From Portunus trituberculatus (taxonomy: Eukaryota > Arthropoda > Malacostraca > Decapoda > Portunidae): 64,000 bases of DNA. The position numbers and the translations under genes are program-made. This document shows, piece after piece, positions 1 to 11,420 of this stretch (positions are counted from its first letter, which is position 1; each line of letters starts with the position of its first letter). Location of the stretch: contig NC_059300.1 of the NCBI RefSeq assembly GCF_017591435.1, forward strand, positions 18,561,436 to 18,625,435. Direction: 5' to 3'. A model generated the notes under the pieces. That model worked only from the letters and a program-made list of their open reading frames with translations. It was not told the origin of the DNA and ran no database searches.

Positions 1-419
1 CTTTCTGTTAACTGATGGAATGCGTGGTCTTCCAAGTTCTGCCTATCTTCGTCGTTTAGATTCTTCAGTAGGTCTTTCACTGATTTCATTTCTTCTTTTT
101 CTCTTTTTGGTCTATATTTTATATTGTTTTCTTTTATTACAAATACGACTACACTCTTCTTTTTTTCTGCAATTTCTCTAACTAAATTTCCTTTTGTCTT
201 GAGGACTCCTATCATTTTGCTTGTTATATTTTCTTTTTTTTCTTTAAGTTGTTCTTGAATCACCTCCTCAAAATCAGCCTTATCTTTCTTATCTTGGACT
301 CTCCATGCTTGTACTTCTTTTTTAATCACATTCTGTACTCTTTCCTCTTCCTTGTTTACTAGATCTTTCAGCTTCTCTTTTTCTTTCTCGGCTTTACCGA
401 GTCCTTCTTCCGTCTGCAT
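1..419 (-). pseudogene. LINE ORF1 coiled-coil fragment (copy 0)
   Basis: On the minus strand this encodes the middle of the same ORF1 seen complete at 6937-7925, colinear with about 7240-7640: the charged coiled-coil part, then EIAEKKKSVVVF and the MKSVKDLLKNLNDEDRQNLE block. It is open across the visible part. The first 30 bases no longer match the family and the copy leaves the window. At 419 it stops at a T-run and (GT)n that form the 3' tail of the next LINE copy. ORF1 of such LINEs is an RNA-binding protein that coats the element RNA; this is family knowledge. The piece is a remnant, not a functional gene. Confidence 0.75.
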
Positions 420-498
420 TTTTTTTTTTTTTTTGTGTGTGTGTATTTACCTAGTTGTATTTACCTAGTTGTAGTTTTACAGGGCCTGGGCTTTATGC

Positions 499-3290
499 TC
501 ATGTGGCTCCATCTCCATATCTACACTTATCCAATCTTACTTTAAAAGTGTGCACACTCGTTGCAGACACTACTTCTTCATCTAAACTGTTCCACGTCTC
601 AATACATCTCTGCGGGAAACTATATTTTTTTATATCTCTCAGATATCTTCCCTTTCTCAGCTTTTTACTATGCGATCTTGTGCTTCGGGTGTCATATTCT
701 TCTCTCAGGATCAGTTTCTCATTATCCACTTGGTCCATTCCGTTGATCAATTTATAGACTTTTATCAGGTCGCCTCTCTCCCTTCTTTGTTCCAAGGTTG
801 GTAGATCCATAGCCTTTAGTCTCTCCTCATATGTCATCCCTTCAAGTTCTGGGACCATTCTTGTAGCCATTTTTTGTACCCTCTCCAATTTTCTTATGTG
901 TTTCTTTTTATGAGGGGTCCACACTACTCCTGCATATTCCAATCTGGGTCTTATTATAGTATTTATCAATTTCTTCATCATTTCTTTGTCCATGTAGTGA
1001 AATGCTACTCCAATATTCCTTAGCAAATTATATGTTTCTCTAAAATTCTATCAATATGGCTTACTGGTTGATTGTTTTCTTCCATCGTCACTCCTAAGTC
1101 CTTTTCCTTTTTACTTTCTCCAGTTCTACTCCATCTCCCATCTTATAGATTCCCACAGGTCGTCTTTCACTCTTTCCCATTTCCATGACATGGCTTTTGT
1201 TCACATTGAATTCCATTTCCCACTTCTTACTCCATTCCCAGATCTTATTTAGGTCTTCTTGCAGTATTTCACAATCCTCCTTTTGCTTTATAACTCTGCA
1301 CAGTTTCGTATCATCCAAACAAATTTATGTAGCTGTTCACTCCTTCTGGCATGTCGTTAATATAAATGAGGAAAAGTACTGGTGCCAATACTGACCCCTG
1401 TGGCACTCCGCTTTCTACTCTCCACTTGGACTTCATATCTTTAACTACCGTCCTTATTTCTCTCCCCTCAAATAATTTTCTATCCATCTCAATGTGCTTC
1501 CTTTTAAGCCACCCTTCTCCTCTAACTTCCACAGTAATCTTGCGTGTGGCACTTTGTCAAACGCCTTTTTTAAATCCAAATAGATGCAGTCAACCCATCC
1601 TCTCTCTCTTGTACTCTATCAACTATTCTAGAATAGAAACTCAATAAATTAGTTACACAAGACCGTCCTTTTCTAAAACCAAATTGGCTATTTGATATTA
1701 ATTTGTTGTCTTCAAGGAACTCGATCCATTGTTTCTTTATTATTCTTTCACACATCTTGCATATTACACTAGTTAGTGATACCGGTCTGTAATTTAAAGG
1801 TTCTTCTTCCTTCCGCTCTTATATATGGGAACCACCTCAGCTCTTTTCCATTCTACTGGCACTGTTCCATTTTCTATTGAGCATTTTATGATGTTGTATA
1901 TAGGACTTGCTAGTTCTTCCCTACATTCTTTCAGTATTCTGCCTGAGACTTCATCCGGTCCCATTGCCTTCTCTTCATCCAGTTCCTTCATTAACTCTTT
2001 TATTTCAAGCTTGGTTACTTTAATCTCTTTCATATAGATTGTCTCTATTACCCTGTGGCCTCTCAAATTTGGATTCTTTAGTAAAGACCTCCTGGAATTT
2101 TTATTTAATAGTTCTGCCATACTTTTGGGTCTTCCACCATCTGTTCTCTCCTTTTAACCTTTCTATTGTTTCTTTTGCCTAATTTTTCCATTTATGAATC
2201 TATAGAACAATTTTGGTTGCTCCTTACATTTTTCGACAATATCTTTTTCAAGTTCTTTTCCTCTTCCTTCCTCACCTTAACATATTCATTTCTGCCTTGA
2301 AGTTTTCCTTGTTTGTTGGATTCTATTTCTCCTCCACCTTTTCCATGCTCCATCTCTTTTCTCCTTTGCCCTAGCACACCTTGCATTAAACCAATCTTTC
2401 TTTCCTTCTTCTTTTGGTCTATATTTTGGGACATATTCCCTGACTCCTGTTTTGTAAATTTCCAAAAATAAGTTATATTTGTCTTGCATTGTCTCTGAGT
2501 TTTCCATCTCCTCCCAGTGTACGTTTTAAAATAGTTCTTGAGATTCTCAATATCAGCCTTTCTGTAATTTAATCGGTCTCCTTTGTATGAATCGTCTCTA
2601 TCTTCCTTTCCTTCTTCTATATCTATTTCTAATATTGCATGGTCACTCTTTCCCAATGGGCACTTATATCTTATATCGTCATTCATTTGTATACCCCTTG
2701 TAAAAACTAGGTCCAATCTCGCTCGTCGTTTCCTCTGAATCTTGTGCATTCCTTTACTCTCTGGTCCATCATATTGTCTATCATTAGGTTCAAGAATCTT
2801 TCTCCCCAGGCTTCTTCCCCCACACCACTTTCATAATTTTCCCAGTCCACTTCTTTACAGTTGAAATCTCCTACTAATATCACTTTTCTCCTTTCTTTAA
2901 CGATTCTCATTAGACTCCTTATTGTGTCATCTATCATCTTTATATTCTTGATTGGTCCATGAATTTGTTTTTGGTGGCACATATGTTACAATGATTGTTA
3001 ACTCTTTTTTATTAATATGCATCTTAATATACAATACTTCTGCTTTTCCTTCCCCACATTCCACTTGGTTGATCACTATCTAATTCCTTAACATTATCAT
3101 GACTCCTCCTCCTCCTTTACCCACTCTGTCTCTTCTCCATACATTATACCTATTATCCAAATCTATTATGATTGCCTCATTTAGTTTTGTTTCAGCCAGG
3201 CATACAATATCTGGATTTTCTTTCCTTATGTAATCTCTTAATTCTAATTTACTTGATAAAACCCCGTCTGTGTTCGTATACATCATTTTT
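499..3290 (-). pseudogene. LINE A ORF2: APE endonuclease plus reverse transcriptase, broken
   Basis: Read on the minus strand. The APE part covers 3286-2192 with DIVCLAETKL, VGDFNCKEVDWENY and PLGKSDHAILE, the metal-binding and catalytic motifs of the exonuclease-III-like fold. The RT follows at 2120-1094 with LNYRPVSLTS-type palm sequence, QFGFRKGRSC and SGVPQGSVLAPVLFL. The C-terminal domain at 1026-499 has IRPRLEYAGVVW and ends RYGDGAT. At least five frame breaks separate these pieces, and the FADD catalytic box is lost at about 1311-1318, where frame and alanine-aspartate are interrupted. Non-functional. The protein would nick target DNA and prime reverse transcription there. Confidence 0.85.
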
Positions 3291-3310
3291 AGTCTTTTGC
3301 CTTCATCATT

Positions 3311-3741
3311 TTAGTTAAACTTGTTCCACTTTTTCTCTTCCTTCTCGTTTATATACCATTTCCTTATCCTGTCTCCTAGAATTCTCCAAAAATGCCTTCT
3401 TCTCCTCTTCTGACCTTTCATTATTCTTTTCCTTACTGCTGCTGCCAGTTCATTGTATCTCTTCCTTTCTTCCTCATTTCTATTTTTCTTTATATAGATA
3501 TCCTTACAGCCTTCTGTTTCTCTAAGTTTTGTTGTTCTATATAATATTTCTTCTGTTGCTGCTTGTGATTTTAGTAGTATTTTAATTGGTCTAGTTTTTC
3601 CTTCTTGATATGGTCCCATTCTGTTTATTTCTTCTACTTCCTCTTCCAAGTTCTGCCTATCTTCATCATTAAGATTCTTCAGTAGGTCTTTGACTGATTT
3701 CATTTCTTCTTTTTCTCTTTTTGGTCTATATTTTATATTTT
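3311..3741 (-). pseudogene. LINE A ORF1 C-terminal fragment
   Basis: Minus-strand remnant of the coiled-coil ORF1, starting in the KREKEEMKSVKDLLKN block and ending KWNKFN. Compared with copy B it lacks the N-terminal two thirds, because the element is 5'-truncated. A frame change near 3420 converts the EKNNERSEEEKK segment into unrelated residues. It overlaps the start of the ORF2 reading frame, as in copy B. Confidence 0.75.
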
Positions 3742-3754
3742 TGTGTGTGTGTGT

Positions 3755-4025
3755 AATTCACTGTTTGATCTGCTGCAGTCTCTGACGAGACAGCCAGACG
3801 TTACCCTACAGAACGAGCTCAGAGCTCATTGTTTCCGATCTTCGGATAGGCCTGAGACCAGGCACACACCACACACCGGGACAAGGTCACAACTCCTTGA
3901 TTTACATCCCGTACCTACTCACTGCTAGGTGAACAGGGCTACATGAAGGAGACACACCCAAATATCTCCACCCGGCCTCAACTCGGTCATCTGACTTGTG
4001 AAGCCAGCGCTCTAACCACTGAGCT

Positions 4026-4028
<3 letters not shown>
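3755..4028 (-). mobile_element. tRNA-derived SINE with (CA)n tail
   Basis: On the minus strand the head reads GGTAGCTCAGTGGTTAGAGC, a tRNA 5' half with an A box; a decayed B-box region lies about 45 bases further on. The unrelated body ends GTGAATTACACAC at 3742-3760. Both ends adjoin (GT/CA)n: 3742-3754 at its 3' end and 4029-4083 at its 5' end. A related body recurs at 40320-40515. A SINE of this design is transcribed by RNA polymerase III and moved by a partner LINE. It is not a tRNA gene: the acceptor stem and 3' half are missing. Confidence 0.8.

Positions 4029-4083
<55 letters not shown>
4029..4083. repeat. (GT)n microsatellite
   Basis: About 27 uninterrupted GT units between the 5' head of the SINE and the 3' end of LINE copy B. 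It serves as 3' tail of B and 5' flank of the SINE. Confidence 0.95.
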
Positions 4084-4085
<2 letters not shown>

Positions 4086-4117
4086 TTACCTAGTTGTAGT
4101 TTTACAGGGCCTGGGCT

Positions 4118-7012
4118 TTATGCTCGTGTGGCCCCATCTCCATATCTACACTTATCCAATCTTACTTTAAAAGTATGCACACTCGTTGCAGACACTACTT
4201 CTTCATTTAAACTGTTCCACGTCTCAATACATCTTTGCGGAAACTATATTTTTAACATCTCTCAGACATCTTCCTTTTCTCAGCTTTTTACTATGCGATC
4301 TTGTGCTTCAATGTCATATTCTTCTCTCAGGATCAGTTTCTCATTATCCACTTGGTCCATTCCGTTGATCAATTTAAAACTTGTATCAGGTCTCCTCTCT
4401 CCTTCTTTGTTCCAGGGTTGGTAGATCCATAGCCTTTAGTCTCTCCTCATATGTCATCCTTCAAATTCTGGAACCATTCTTGTAGCCATTTTTGTAGTCT
4501 CTCAATTTCCTTATGTGTTTCTTTTATAAGGGGTCCACACTACTCATGCATATTCCAATCTGGGTCTTATTAAAGTACTTATCAATTTCTTCATCATTTC
4601 TTTGTCCATGTGGTGAAATGCTACTCCAATATTCCTTAGCAAATTATATGTTTCTCTAAAAATTCTATCAATATGGCTTACTGGTTGATTGTTTTCTTCA
4701 ATCGTCACTCCTAAGTCCTTTTCCTTTTTTACTTTCTCCAGTTCTACTCCATCTCCCATCTTATAGATTCCCACGGGTCGTCTTTCACTCTTTCCCATTT
4801 CCATGACATGGCTTTTGTTCAAATTGAATTCCATTTCCACTTTTGCTCCATTCCCATATCTTATTTAGGTCTTCTTGCAGTATTTCACAATCCTCTTTTT
4901 GATTTATAACTCTGCACAGTTTCGTATCATCTGCAAACAGATTTATGTAGCTGTTCACTCCTTCTGGCATGTCGTTAATATAAATGAGGAAAAGTATTGG
5001 TTCCAATACTGACCCTTGTGGCACTCCACTTTCTACTGCTCTCCACTTGGACTTCATATCTTTAACTACCGTCCTTATTTCTCTCCCCCTCAAATAATTT
5101 TCTATCCATCTCAATGTGTTTCCTTTTAAGCCACCCTTCTCCTCTAACTTCGATAGTAATCTTGCATGTGGCACTTTGTCAAATGCCTTTTTTAAATCCA
5201 AATAAATACAGTCAACCCATCCCTCTCTCTCTTGTACTCTATCAACTATTCTAGAATAGAAACTCAGTAAATTAGTTACACAAGACCATCTTTTCCTAAA
5301 ACCAAATTGGCTATTTGATATTAATTTGTTGTCTTCAAGGAACTTGATCCATTGTTTCTTTATTATTCTTTCACACATCTTGCATATTACACTAGTTAGT
5401 GATACCGGTCTGTAATTTAAAGGTTCTTCCTTCCTTCCACTCTTATATATGGGAACCACCTCAGCTCTTTTCCATTCTACTGGTACTGTTCCATTTTCTA
5501 TTGAGCATTTTATGATGTTGTATATAGGACTTGCTAGTTCTTCCCTACATTCTTTCAGTATTCTGCCTGAGACTTCATCTGGTCCCATTGCCTTGTCTTC
5601 ATCCAGTTCCTTCATTAATTCTTTTATTTCAAGCTTGGTTACTTTAATCTCTTTCATATAGACTGTCTCTATTACCCTGTGGCCTTTCAAATTTGGATTC
5701 CTTAGTAAAGACCTCCTGGAATTTTTTATTTAATAGTTCTGCCATACTTTTGGGTCTTCCACCATCCGTTCTCTCCTTTTAACCTTTCTATTGTTTCTCT
5801 TTGTTTAATTTTTCCATTTATGAATCTATAGAACAATTTTGGTTGCTCCTTACATTTTTGGACAATGTCCTTTTCAAAGTTCTTTTCCTCTTCCTTCCTT
5901 ACCTTAACATATTCATCTCTCGCTGCCTTGAAGTTTTCCTTATTTGTTGGATTTCTATTTCTCCTCCATCTTTTCCATGCTCCATCTCTTTTCTCCTTTG
6001 CCCTAGCACACCTTGCATTAAACCAATCTTTCTTTCCTTCTTCTTTAGGTCTATATTTTGGGACATATTCCCTGACTCCTGTTTTATATATTTCCAAAAA
6101 TAAGTTATACTTCTCTTGGATCGTCTCTGAGTTTTCCATCTCCTCCCAGTTTACATTTTTATAATAGTTCCTGAGATTCTCAATATCAGCCTTTCTGTAG
6201 TTTAATCGGTCTCCTTTGTATGAATTGTCTCTATCTTCCTTTCCCTCTTCTATATCTATTTCTAATATTACATGGTCACTCTTTCCCAATGGGCACTTAT
6301 ATCTTATATCCTCATTCATTTGTATAGCCCTTGTAAAAATTAGGTCCAATCTCACCGGCTCGTCATTTCCTCTGAATCTTGTGCATTCCTTTACTCTCCG
6401 GTCCATCATATTGTCTATCATTAGGTTTAGGAATCTTTCTCCCCAGGCTTCTTCCCCCATACCACTTTCATAATTTTCCCAGTCCACTTCTTTACAGTTG
6501 AAATCTCCTACTAATATCACTTTTTTCCTTTCTTTAACGATTCTCATTAGACTCCTTATTGTGTCATCTATCATGTCTTTATATTCTTGATTGGTCCATG
6601 AATTTGTTTTTGGTGGCACATATGTTACAATGATTGTTAACTCTTTTTTATCAATATGCATCTTAACATACAATACTTCTGCTTTTCCTTCCCCACATTC
6701 CACTTTGTCTATCACTATCTCCTTCCTTAACATTATCATGACTCCTCCTCCTCCTTTACCCACTCTGTCTCTTCTCCATACATTATACCTATTATCCAAG
6801 ACTATTTTGATTTCCTCATTTAGTTTTGTTTCAGCCAGGCATACAATATCTGGATTTTCTTTCTTTATGTAATCTCTTAATTCCCCGTCTATGTTCATAT
6901 ACATCATTTTTAGTCTCTTGCCTTTATAATTTTTAGTTAAACTTGTTCCACTTTTTTCTCTTCCTTCTCGTTTATATACCATTTCCTTATCCTGTCTCCT
7001 AGAATTCTCCAA
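4118..7012 (-). pseudogene. LINE B ORF2: APE endonuclease and reverse transcriptase
   Basis: Three overlapping open segments on the minus strand: 7012-5726 (APE and linker), 5690-4785 (RT) and 4840 downwards (thumb and C-terminus). APE motifs: DIVCLAETKL, LVGDFNCKEVDW, PLGKSDHVILE. RT motifs in order: AMGPDEVSGRILKE, LNYRPVSLTS, NSQFGFRKR, YLDLKKAFDKVPH, SGVPQGSVLEPILFL and the catalytic LFADDTKL. The C-terminal region keeps YNLLRNIGVAFHHMD. Frameshifts fall near 5710 and 4840. The natural start is unclear; the first methionines in frame lie inside the ORF1 overlap (MVYKRE, then MMYMNIDG). Reactions: target nicking and target-primed reverse transcription. An RNase H domain is not seen. Confidence 0.88.
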
Positions 7013-7925
7013 AAAAATGCCTTTTTTTCCTCTTCTGACCTTTCATTATTTTTTTCCCTTACTGCTGCTGCCAGTTCATTGTATCTCTTCCTTTCCTCCT
7101 CATTTCTATTTTTCTTTATATAGATACCCTTGCAGCCTTCTGTTTCTCTAAGTTTTGTTGTTCTATATAATATTTCTTCTGTTGCTGCTTGTGATTTTAG
7201 TAATATTTTAATTGGTCTCGTTTTTCCTTCTTGATATGGTCCCATTCTGTTTATTTCTTCTACTTCCTCTTCCAAGTTCTGCCTATCTTCGTCGTTTAGA
7301 TTGTTCAGTAGATCTTTGACTGATTTCATTTCTTCTTTTTCTCTTTTTGATCTATATTTTATATTTTTTTCTTTTATTCCAAATACGACTACACTCTTCT
7401 TTTTTTCTGCAATTTCTCTAACTAGATTTTCTTTAGTCTTGAGGACTCCTATCATTTTGCTTGTCATATTTTCTTCTTTTTCTTTAAGTTGTTCTTGAAT
7501 CACCTCCTGAAAATCGGCCTTATCTTTCTTATCTTGGACTCGCCATGTTTGTATTTCTTTTTTAATCACATTCTGTATTCTTTCCTCTTCCTTGTTTACT
7601 AGATCTTTCAGCTTCTCCTTTTCTTTTTCGGCTTTACCGAGTCCTTCTTCCATCTGCTTTTTGTAGTTAGCTACTTCCTTTTTTAGTTCTTCGTTTTCAG
7701 CTCTTAGCCTAGCTTCGTTTTCTTCCACTTTTCTTATCCTTTCTCTCAGTCTTATAAACTCCTTTTCCTGTTCTTCATTCTCTTTCATTTCCATCTTCTC
7801 CTTTATCAGTTTATCTAGTTTACATTCAATATTGAACACTCTCTTAAGTAGTGACGTAGTCGTCGTATTGAAGCCTTTGAATACGCGTTCTCCCTCACCA
7901 ACATAGTCATCATCAGCCCTTCTCT
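6937..7925 (-). CDS. LINE B ORF1, coiled-coil RNA-binding protein
   Basis: Open on the minus strand for about 330 codons. No ATG lies in frame before the upstream stop near 7926, so the true start is either lost or reached by a small indel; the 300 residues from 7839 are the secure part. Residues 1-120 of that part are a strongly charged heptad-like coiled coil (LRERIRKVEENEARL and so on). A conserved globular block follows (EIAEKKKSVVVFGIKEKN, then LNDEDRQNLEEEVEEI and GPYQEGKTRPIKILLKSQ), and the end is basic. No CCHC knuckle is present. The globular part resembles the RRM-like/C-terminal ORF1 organisation of animal LINEs only in general outline. It is paralogous to fragments at 1-419, 3311-3741, 20480-20850 and 59705-60705. 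Confidence 0.75.
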
Positions 7926-7974
7926 ATTCTCATGTCTGCATTTGATGGAATCTCTTTTCACTCATTATTCCTTA

Positions 7975-8110
7975 ATAATTGATTTCATGAAGAAAAAAAT
8001 AGTCCACACTACCTGCCCAGGCCACTGTAAATACTATACAACAGGTATGTAGTGAAGATCAGCTGATCGTCGGAACTGCGCCAGTGCGTCCGCCCTCAAC
8101 CGTGTCTGTC
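7975..8110 (-). promoter_or_regulatory. 5' leader of LINE B (probable internal promoter region)
   Basis: Starts on the minus strand directly at (AC)n followed by GACAGACACGG. About 110 bases match 49905-50030, the 5' end of the ORF1-only element: the shared core includes CCCAGGCCACTG and TAGTGAAGATCAGCT. Full-length LINE 5' ends normally hold an internal RNA polymerase II promoter. No TATA box is evident, and the promoter role is inferred from position. Confidence 0.55.
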
Positions 8111-8130
8111 GTGTGTGTGTGTGTGTGTGT

Positions 8131-11100
8131 ATTTACCTAGTTGTAGTTTTACAGGGCCTGGGCTTTATGCTCGTTTGGTCCCGTCTCCATATCTACACTT
8201 ATCCAATTTTTCTTTAAAACTACGTACACTCTTTGCTGATACCACTTCCTCACTCAAACTGTTCCAAGTCTCAACACATCTTTGCGGGAAACTAAATTTT
8301 TTAACATCTATCAGACATCATCCCTTCCTTAATTTCTTACTATGCGATCTTGTGCTTCTAAAGTCATATTCTTCTCTCAGGATCAGTTTCTCATTAACAA
8401 CTTCATCCATTCCGTTAATCAATTTATAAACTTGTATCAGATCCCCTCTCTCTCTTCTCTGCTCCAAGGTTGGTAGATCCATTGCCTTTAGTCTCTCCTC
8501 ATATGCCATCCCTTTAAATTCTGGAACCATTCTTGTAGCCATTTTTGTAGTCTCTCTAATTTTCTTATGTGTTTCTTTTATGGGGAGTCCACACAACTCC
8601 TGCATATTCCAATCTAGGTCTTATTTTAGTACTTATCAATTTCTTCATCATTTCTTGTCCATATAGTGAAATGCTACTCCAATATTCCTTAGCAAATTAT
8701 ACGTCTCTGAAAATTCTATCAATATGGCTTACCGGTTGATTATTTTCTTCCATTGTCACTCCCAAGTCCTTTTCCTTTTTACTTTTTCTAGTTCTACTCC
8801 ATCTCCCATCTTATAGATTCCCACTGGTCGTCTTTCACTTTTTCCCATTTCCATGACATGGCTTTTGTCCACATTGAATTCCATCTCCCATTTTTTGCTC
8901 CATTTCCAGATCTTGTTTAAGTCTTCCTGTAGTATTTCACAATCCTCTTTTTGTTTAATGACTCTGCACAGTTTCACATCGTCCATAAACAGATTTATGT
9001 AGCTGTTCACTCCCTCTGGCATGTCATTTATATACGAGAAAAAGTATTGGTGCCAATACTGACCCCTGTGGCACTCCGCTGTCTACTGTTCTCCACTTGG
9101 ACTTCATATCTTTAACTATCGTCTTTATTTCTCTCCCCCTTAAGTAATTCTTCATCCATCTCAATGTGCTTCCTTTTAAGCCACCCTTCTCCTCTAACTT
9201 CCATAGTAATCTTTCATGTGGCACTTTATCAAAAGCCTTTTTTAGATCTAAATAAATACAGTCAACCCATCCCTCTCTCTCTTGTACTTTATCAACTATT
9301 CTAGAGTAGAAACTCAATAAATTTGTCACACATGACCGACCTTTTCTAAAACCAAATTGGCTATTTGATAATATTTTGTTGTCTTCAAGAAACTCGCTCC
9401 ATTGCTTCTTTATTACTTTTTCACACATCTTGCATATTACACTAGTTAGTGATACCAGTCTGTAATTTAAAGGTTCTGCCTTCCTTCCGCTCTTATATAT
9501 GGGAACCATTTCAGCTCTTTTCCACTCCACTGGCACTGTTCCATTTTCTATTGAGCATTTTATGATGTTGTATATTGGACTTGCTAGTTCTTCCCTACAT
9601 TCTTTCAGTATTCTGCGTGAGACTTCATCCAGTCCCATTGCCTTTTCCTCATCCAATTCCGTCATCAACTTTTTTATTTCAAGCTTGGTTACTTTAATCT
9701 CTTTCATATGGACAGTCTCTATTACCCTGTGGTCTTTCAAATTTGGATTCCTTAGTAATGACCTCATGAAATTTACTATTTAACAGTTCTGCCATACTTT
9801 TGGGTCTTCCACCATTCCGTTTTTCCCTTTTAACCTTTCTATTGTTTCTTTTTGTCTTATTTTTCCATTTATGAATCTGTAGAACAATTTTGGTTGTTCC
9901 TTACATTTTTCGACAATGTCCTTTTCATAGTTCTTTTCTTCTTCCTTTCTCACCTTAGCATATTCATTTCTTGCTGTTTTGAAGTTTTCCTTATTTTCTG
10001 GATTTCTGTTTCTTCTCCACCTTTTCCATGCTCCATCTCGTTTCTCCTTTGCCCTAGCACATCTTGCATTAAACCAATCTTTCTTTCCTTCTTCTTTAGG
10101 TCTATATTTCGGAACATATTCCTGACCCCAGTTTTGTATATTTCCAAAAATAAGTTATATTTCTCTTGAACCGTTAATGAGTTTTCCATCTCCTCCCAGT
10201 TTACGTTTTAAAATAGTTCTTGAGATTCTCAATATCAGCCTTTCTGTAATTTAATCGGTCTCCTTTGTATGATTCATCTCTATCTTCCTTTCCTTCTTCT
10301 ATATCCATCTCTAATATTACATGGTCACTCTTTCCCAATGGGCACTTGTATCTTATATCATCGTTAATTGGTATATCCCTTGTAAAAACTAGGTCTAATC
10401 TTGCCGGCTCATTGTTTCCTCTGAATCTTGTGTTTTCCTTTACTCTTTGGACCATCAAATTATCTATCATTAGGTTCAGGAATCTATCTCCCAGGCATCT
10501 TCCCCCATACCACTTTCATAATTTTCCCAGTCTACCTCCTTACAGTTGAAATCTCCTACCAATATCACTTTTCTCCTTTCCTTAATGATTCTTGTAAGAC
10601 TCCTTATTGTGTCATCTATCATGTCTCTATATTCTTGGTTAGTCCATGAGTTTGTTTTGGTGGCACATATGTTCCAATGATTGTTAACTCCTTTTTGTTA
10701 ATATGCATCTTAACATACAGTATTTCTGATTTTCCTTCCCCAAACTCCACTTGATTTACCACTATCTCCTTCCTTAACATCATCATGACTCCTCCTCCTC
10801 CTTTACCCACTCTGTCTCTCCTCCATATATTATACCTTTTATCTATGTCTATTTTATTGCCTCATTTAACTTTGTTTCCACCAGGCATACAATATCTGGT
10901 TCTTCTTTCTTTATGTAATCTCTTAATTCTAATTTACTAGATAAAATCCCATCTATGTTTGTATACATCATTTTTAATCTCTTGTTCTTATCATTTTTAG
11001 TTAAACTTGCTCCATTCTTTTCTCTTCTTTCTCTTTTATATACCATTTCCTTATCCTGTCTCCTATAATTCTCCAAAAGAATGCCTTCTTCTCCTCCTCT

Positions 11101-11141
11101 GACCTTTTTATTATTTTTTTCTCTTGCTTCTGCCACCAGTT
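8131..11141 (-). mobile_element. Non-LTR retrotransposon, LINE copy C (5'-truncated)
   Basis: Third tandem minus-strand copy. The 3' end is at 8131, next to (GT)n at 8111-8130. The 5' end is truncated near 11141, in the last part of ORF1, directly at the long (GT)n of 11142-11228. It is colinear with copy B throughout. Confidence 0.85.
8165..11136 (-). pseudogene. LINE C ORF2: APE endonuclease and reverse transcriptase, broken
   Basis: Segments on the minus strand: 11136-10849 (start of APE; ends near VETKLNEA), 10810-10201 (RNID-type APE motifs, LGKSDHVILEMD), 10189-9950 (linker), 9767-9024 (RT palm with FGFRKGRSC, DLKKAFDKVPHERL, SGVPQGSVLAPILFL), 9022-8756 and 8605-8318 (thumb and C-terminus). 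The catalytic box reads LFMDDVKL instead of LFADDTKL, so the residue before the two aspartates is altered. Many indels are present. The copy is inactive. Confidence 0.85.
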
Positions 11142-11143
11142 CA

Positions 11144-11229
<86 letters not shown>

Positions 11230-11247
11230 TGTCTGTCTGTCTGTCTG
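11142..11247. repeat. (GT)n followed by (CTGT)n microsatellite
   Basis: About 43 GT units and then five CTGT units. This is the 5' flank of LINE copy C. Confidence 0.95.
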
Positions 11248-11420
11248 ATGTCACCAAAAGCCTAAGGGTAAGATCAATGATGCACCCCACCTTTAAAAGT
11301 CATCTAAAATTACTTTGTGTGATTGTATTTACATAATGTTTGATAAAGGAAACTTTTTCAACACAAAAGGAAGGGAAATGATTACAGTATTACCGGTATT
11401 TTTATATAAATATTGGTATA

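Larger units (their letters stand above)
445..3741 (-). mobile_element. Non-LTR retrotransposon, LINE copy A (5'-truncated)
   Basis: A minus-strand LINE colinear with copies B and C. The 3' end is at 445, where the element ends in a duplicated TATTTACCTAGTTGTA unit next to (GT)n at 435-444. The 5' end is truncated inside ORF1 at about 3741, next to the (GT)n tail of a SINE. It holds ORF1 remnants, an APE endonuclease, reverse transcriptase and a C-terminal domain, all with frameshifts. The RT type (SGVPQGSVLAP, AFDKVPH) fits the CR1/jockey group; the exact clade is not settled. Confidence 0.85.
4084..8110 (-). mobile_element. Non-LTR retrotransposon, LINE copy B (full length, decayed)
   Basis: The most complete copy of the family, about 4.0 kb, in minus orientation: 5' leader (8110-7926), ORF1 (7925-6937), ORF2 (7012-4118) and a short 3' end with the TATTTACCTAGTTGTA motif. 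It is bracketed by (GT)n at 4029-4083 and 8111-8130. ORF1 and ORF2 overlap by about 75 bases in different frames. ORF2 has two frameshifts, so this copy is probably dead, but it defines the structure of the family. Confidence 0.88.

Noticed and set aside
3960..4028. A tRNA gene on the minus strand
   Set aside because: Only the 5' half with the A box is well preserved. The acceptor stem partner and a sound T arm are missing and the body is that of a SINE.
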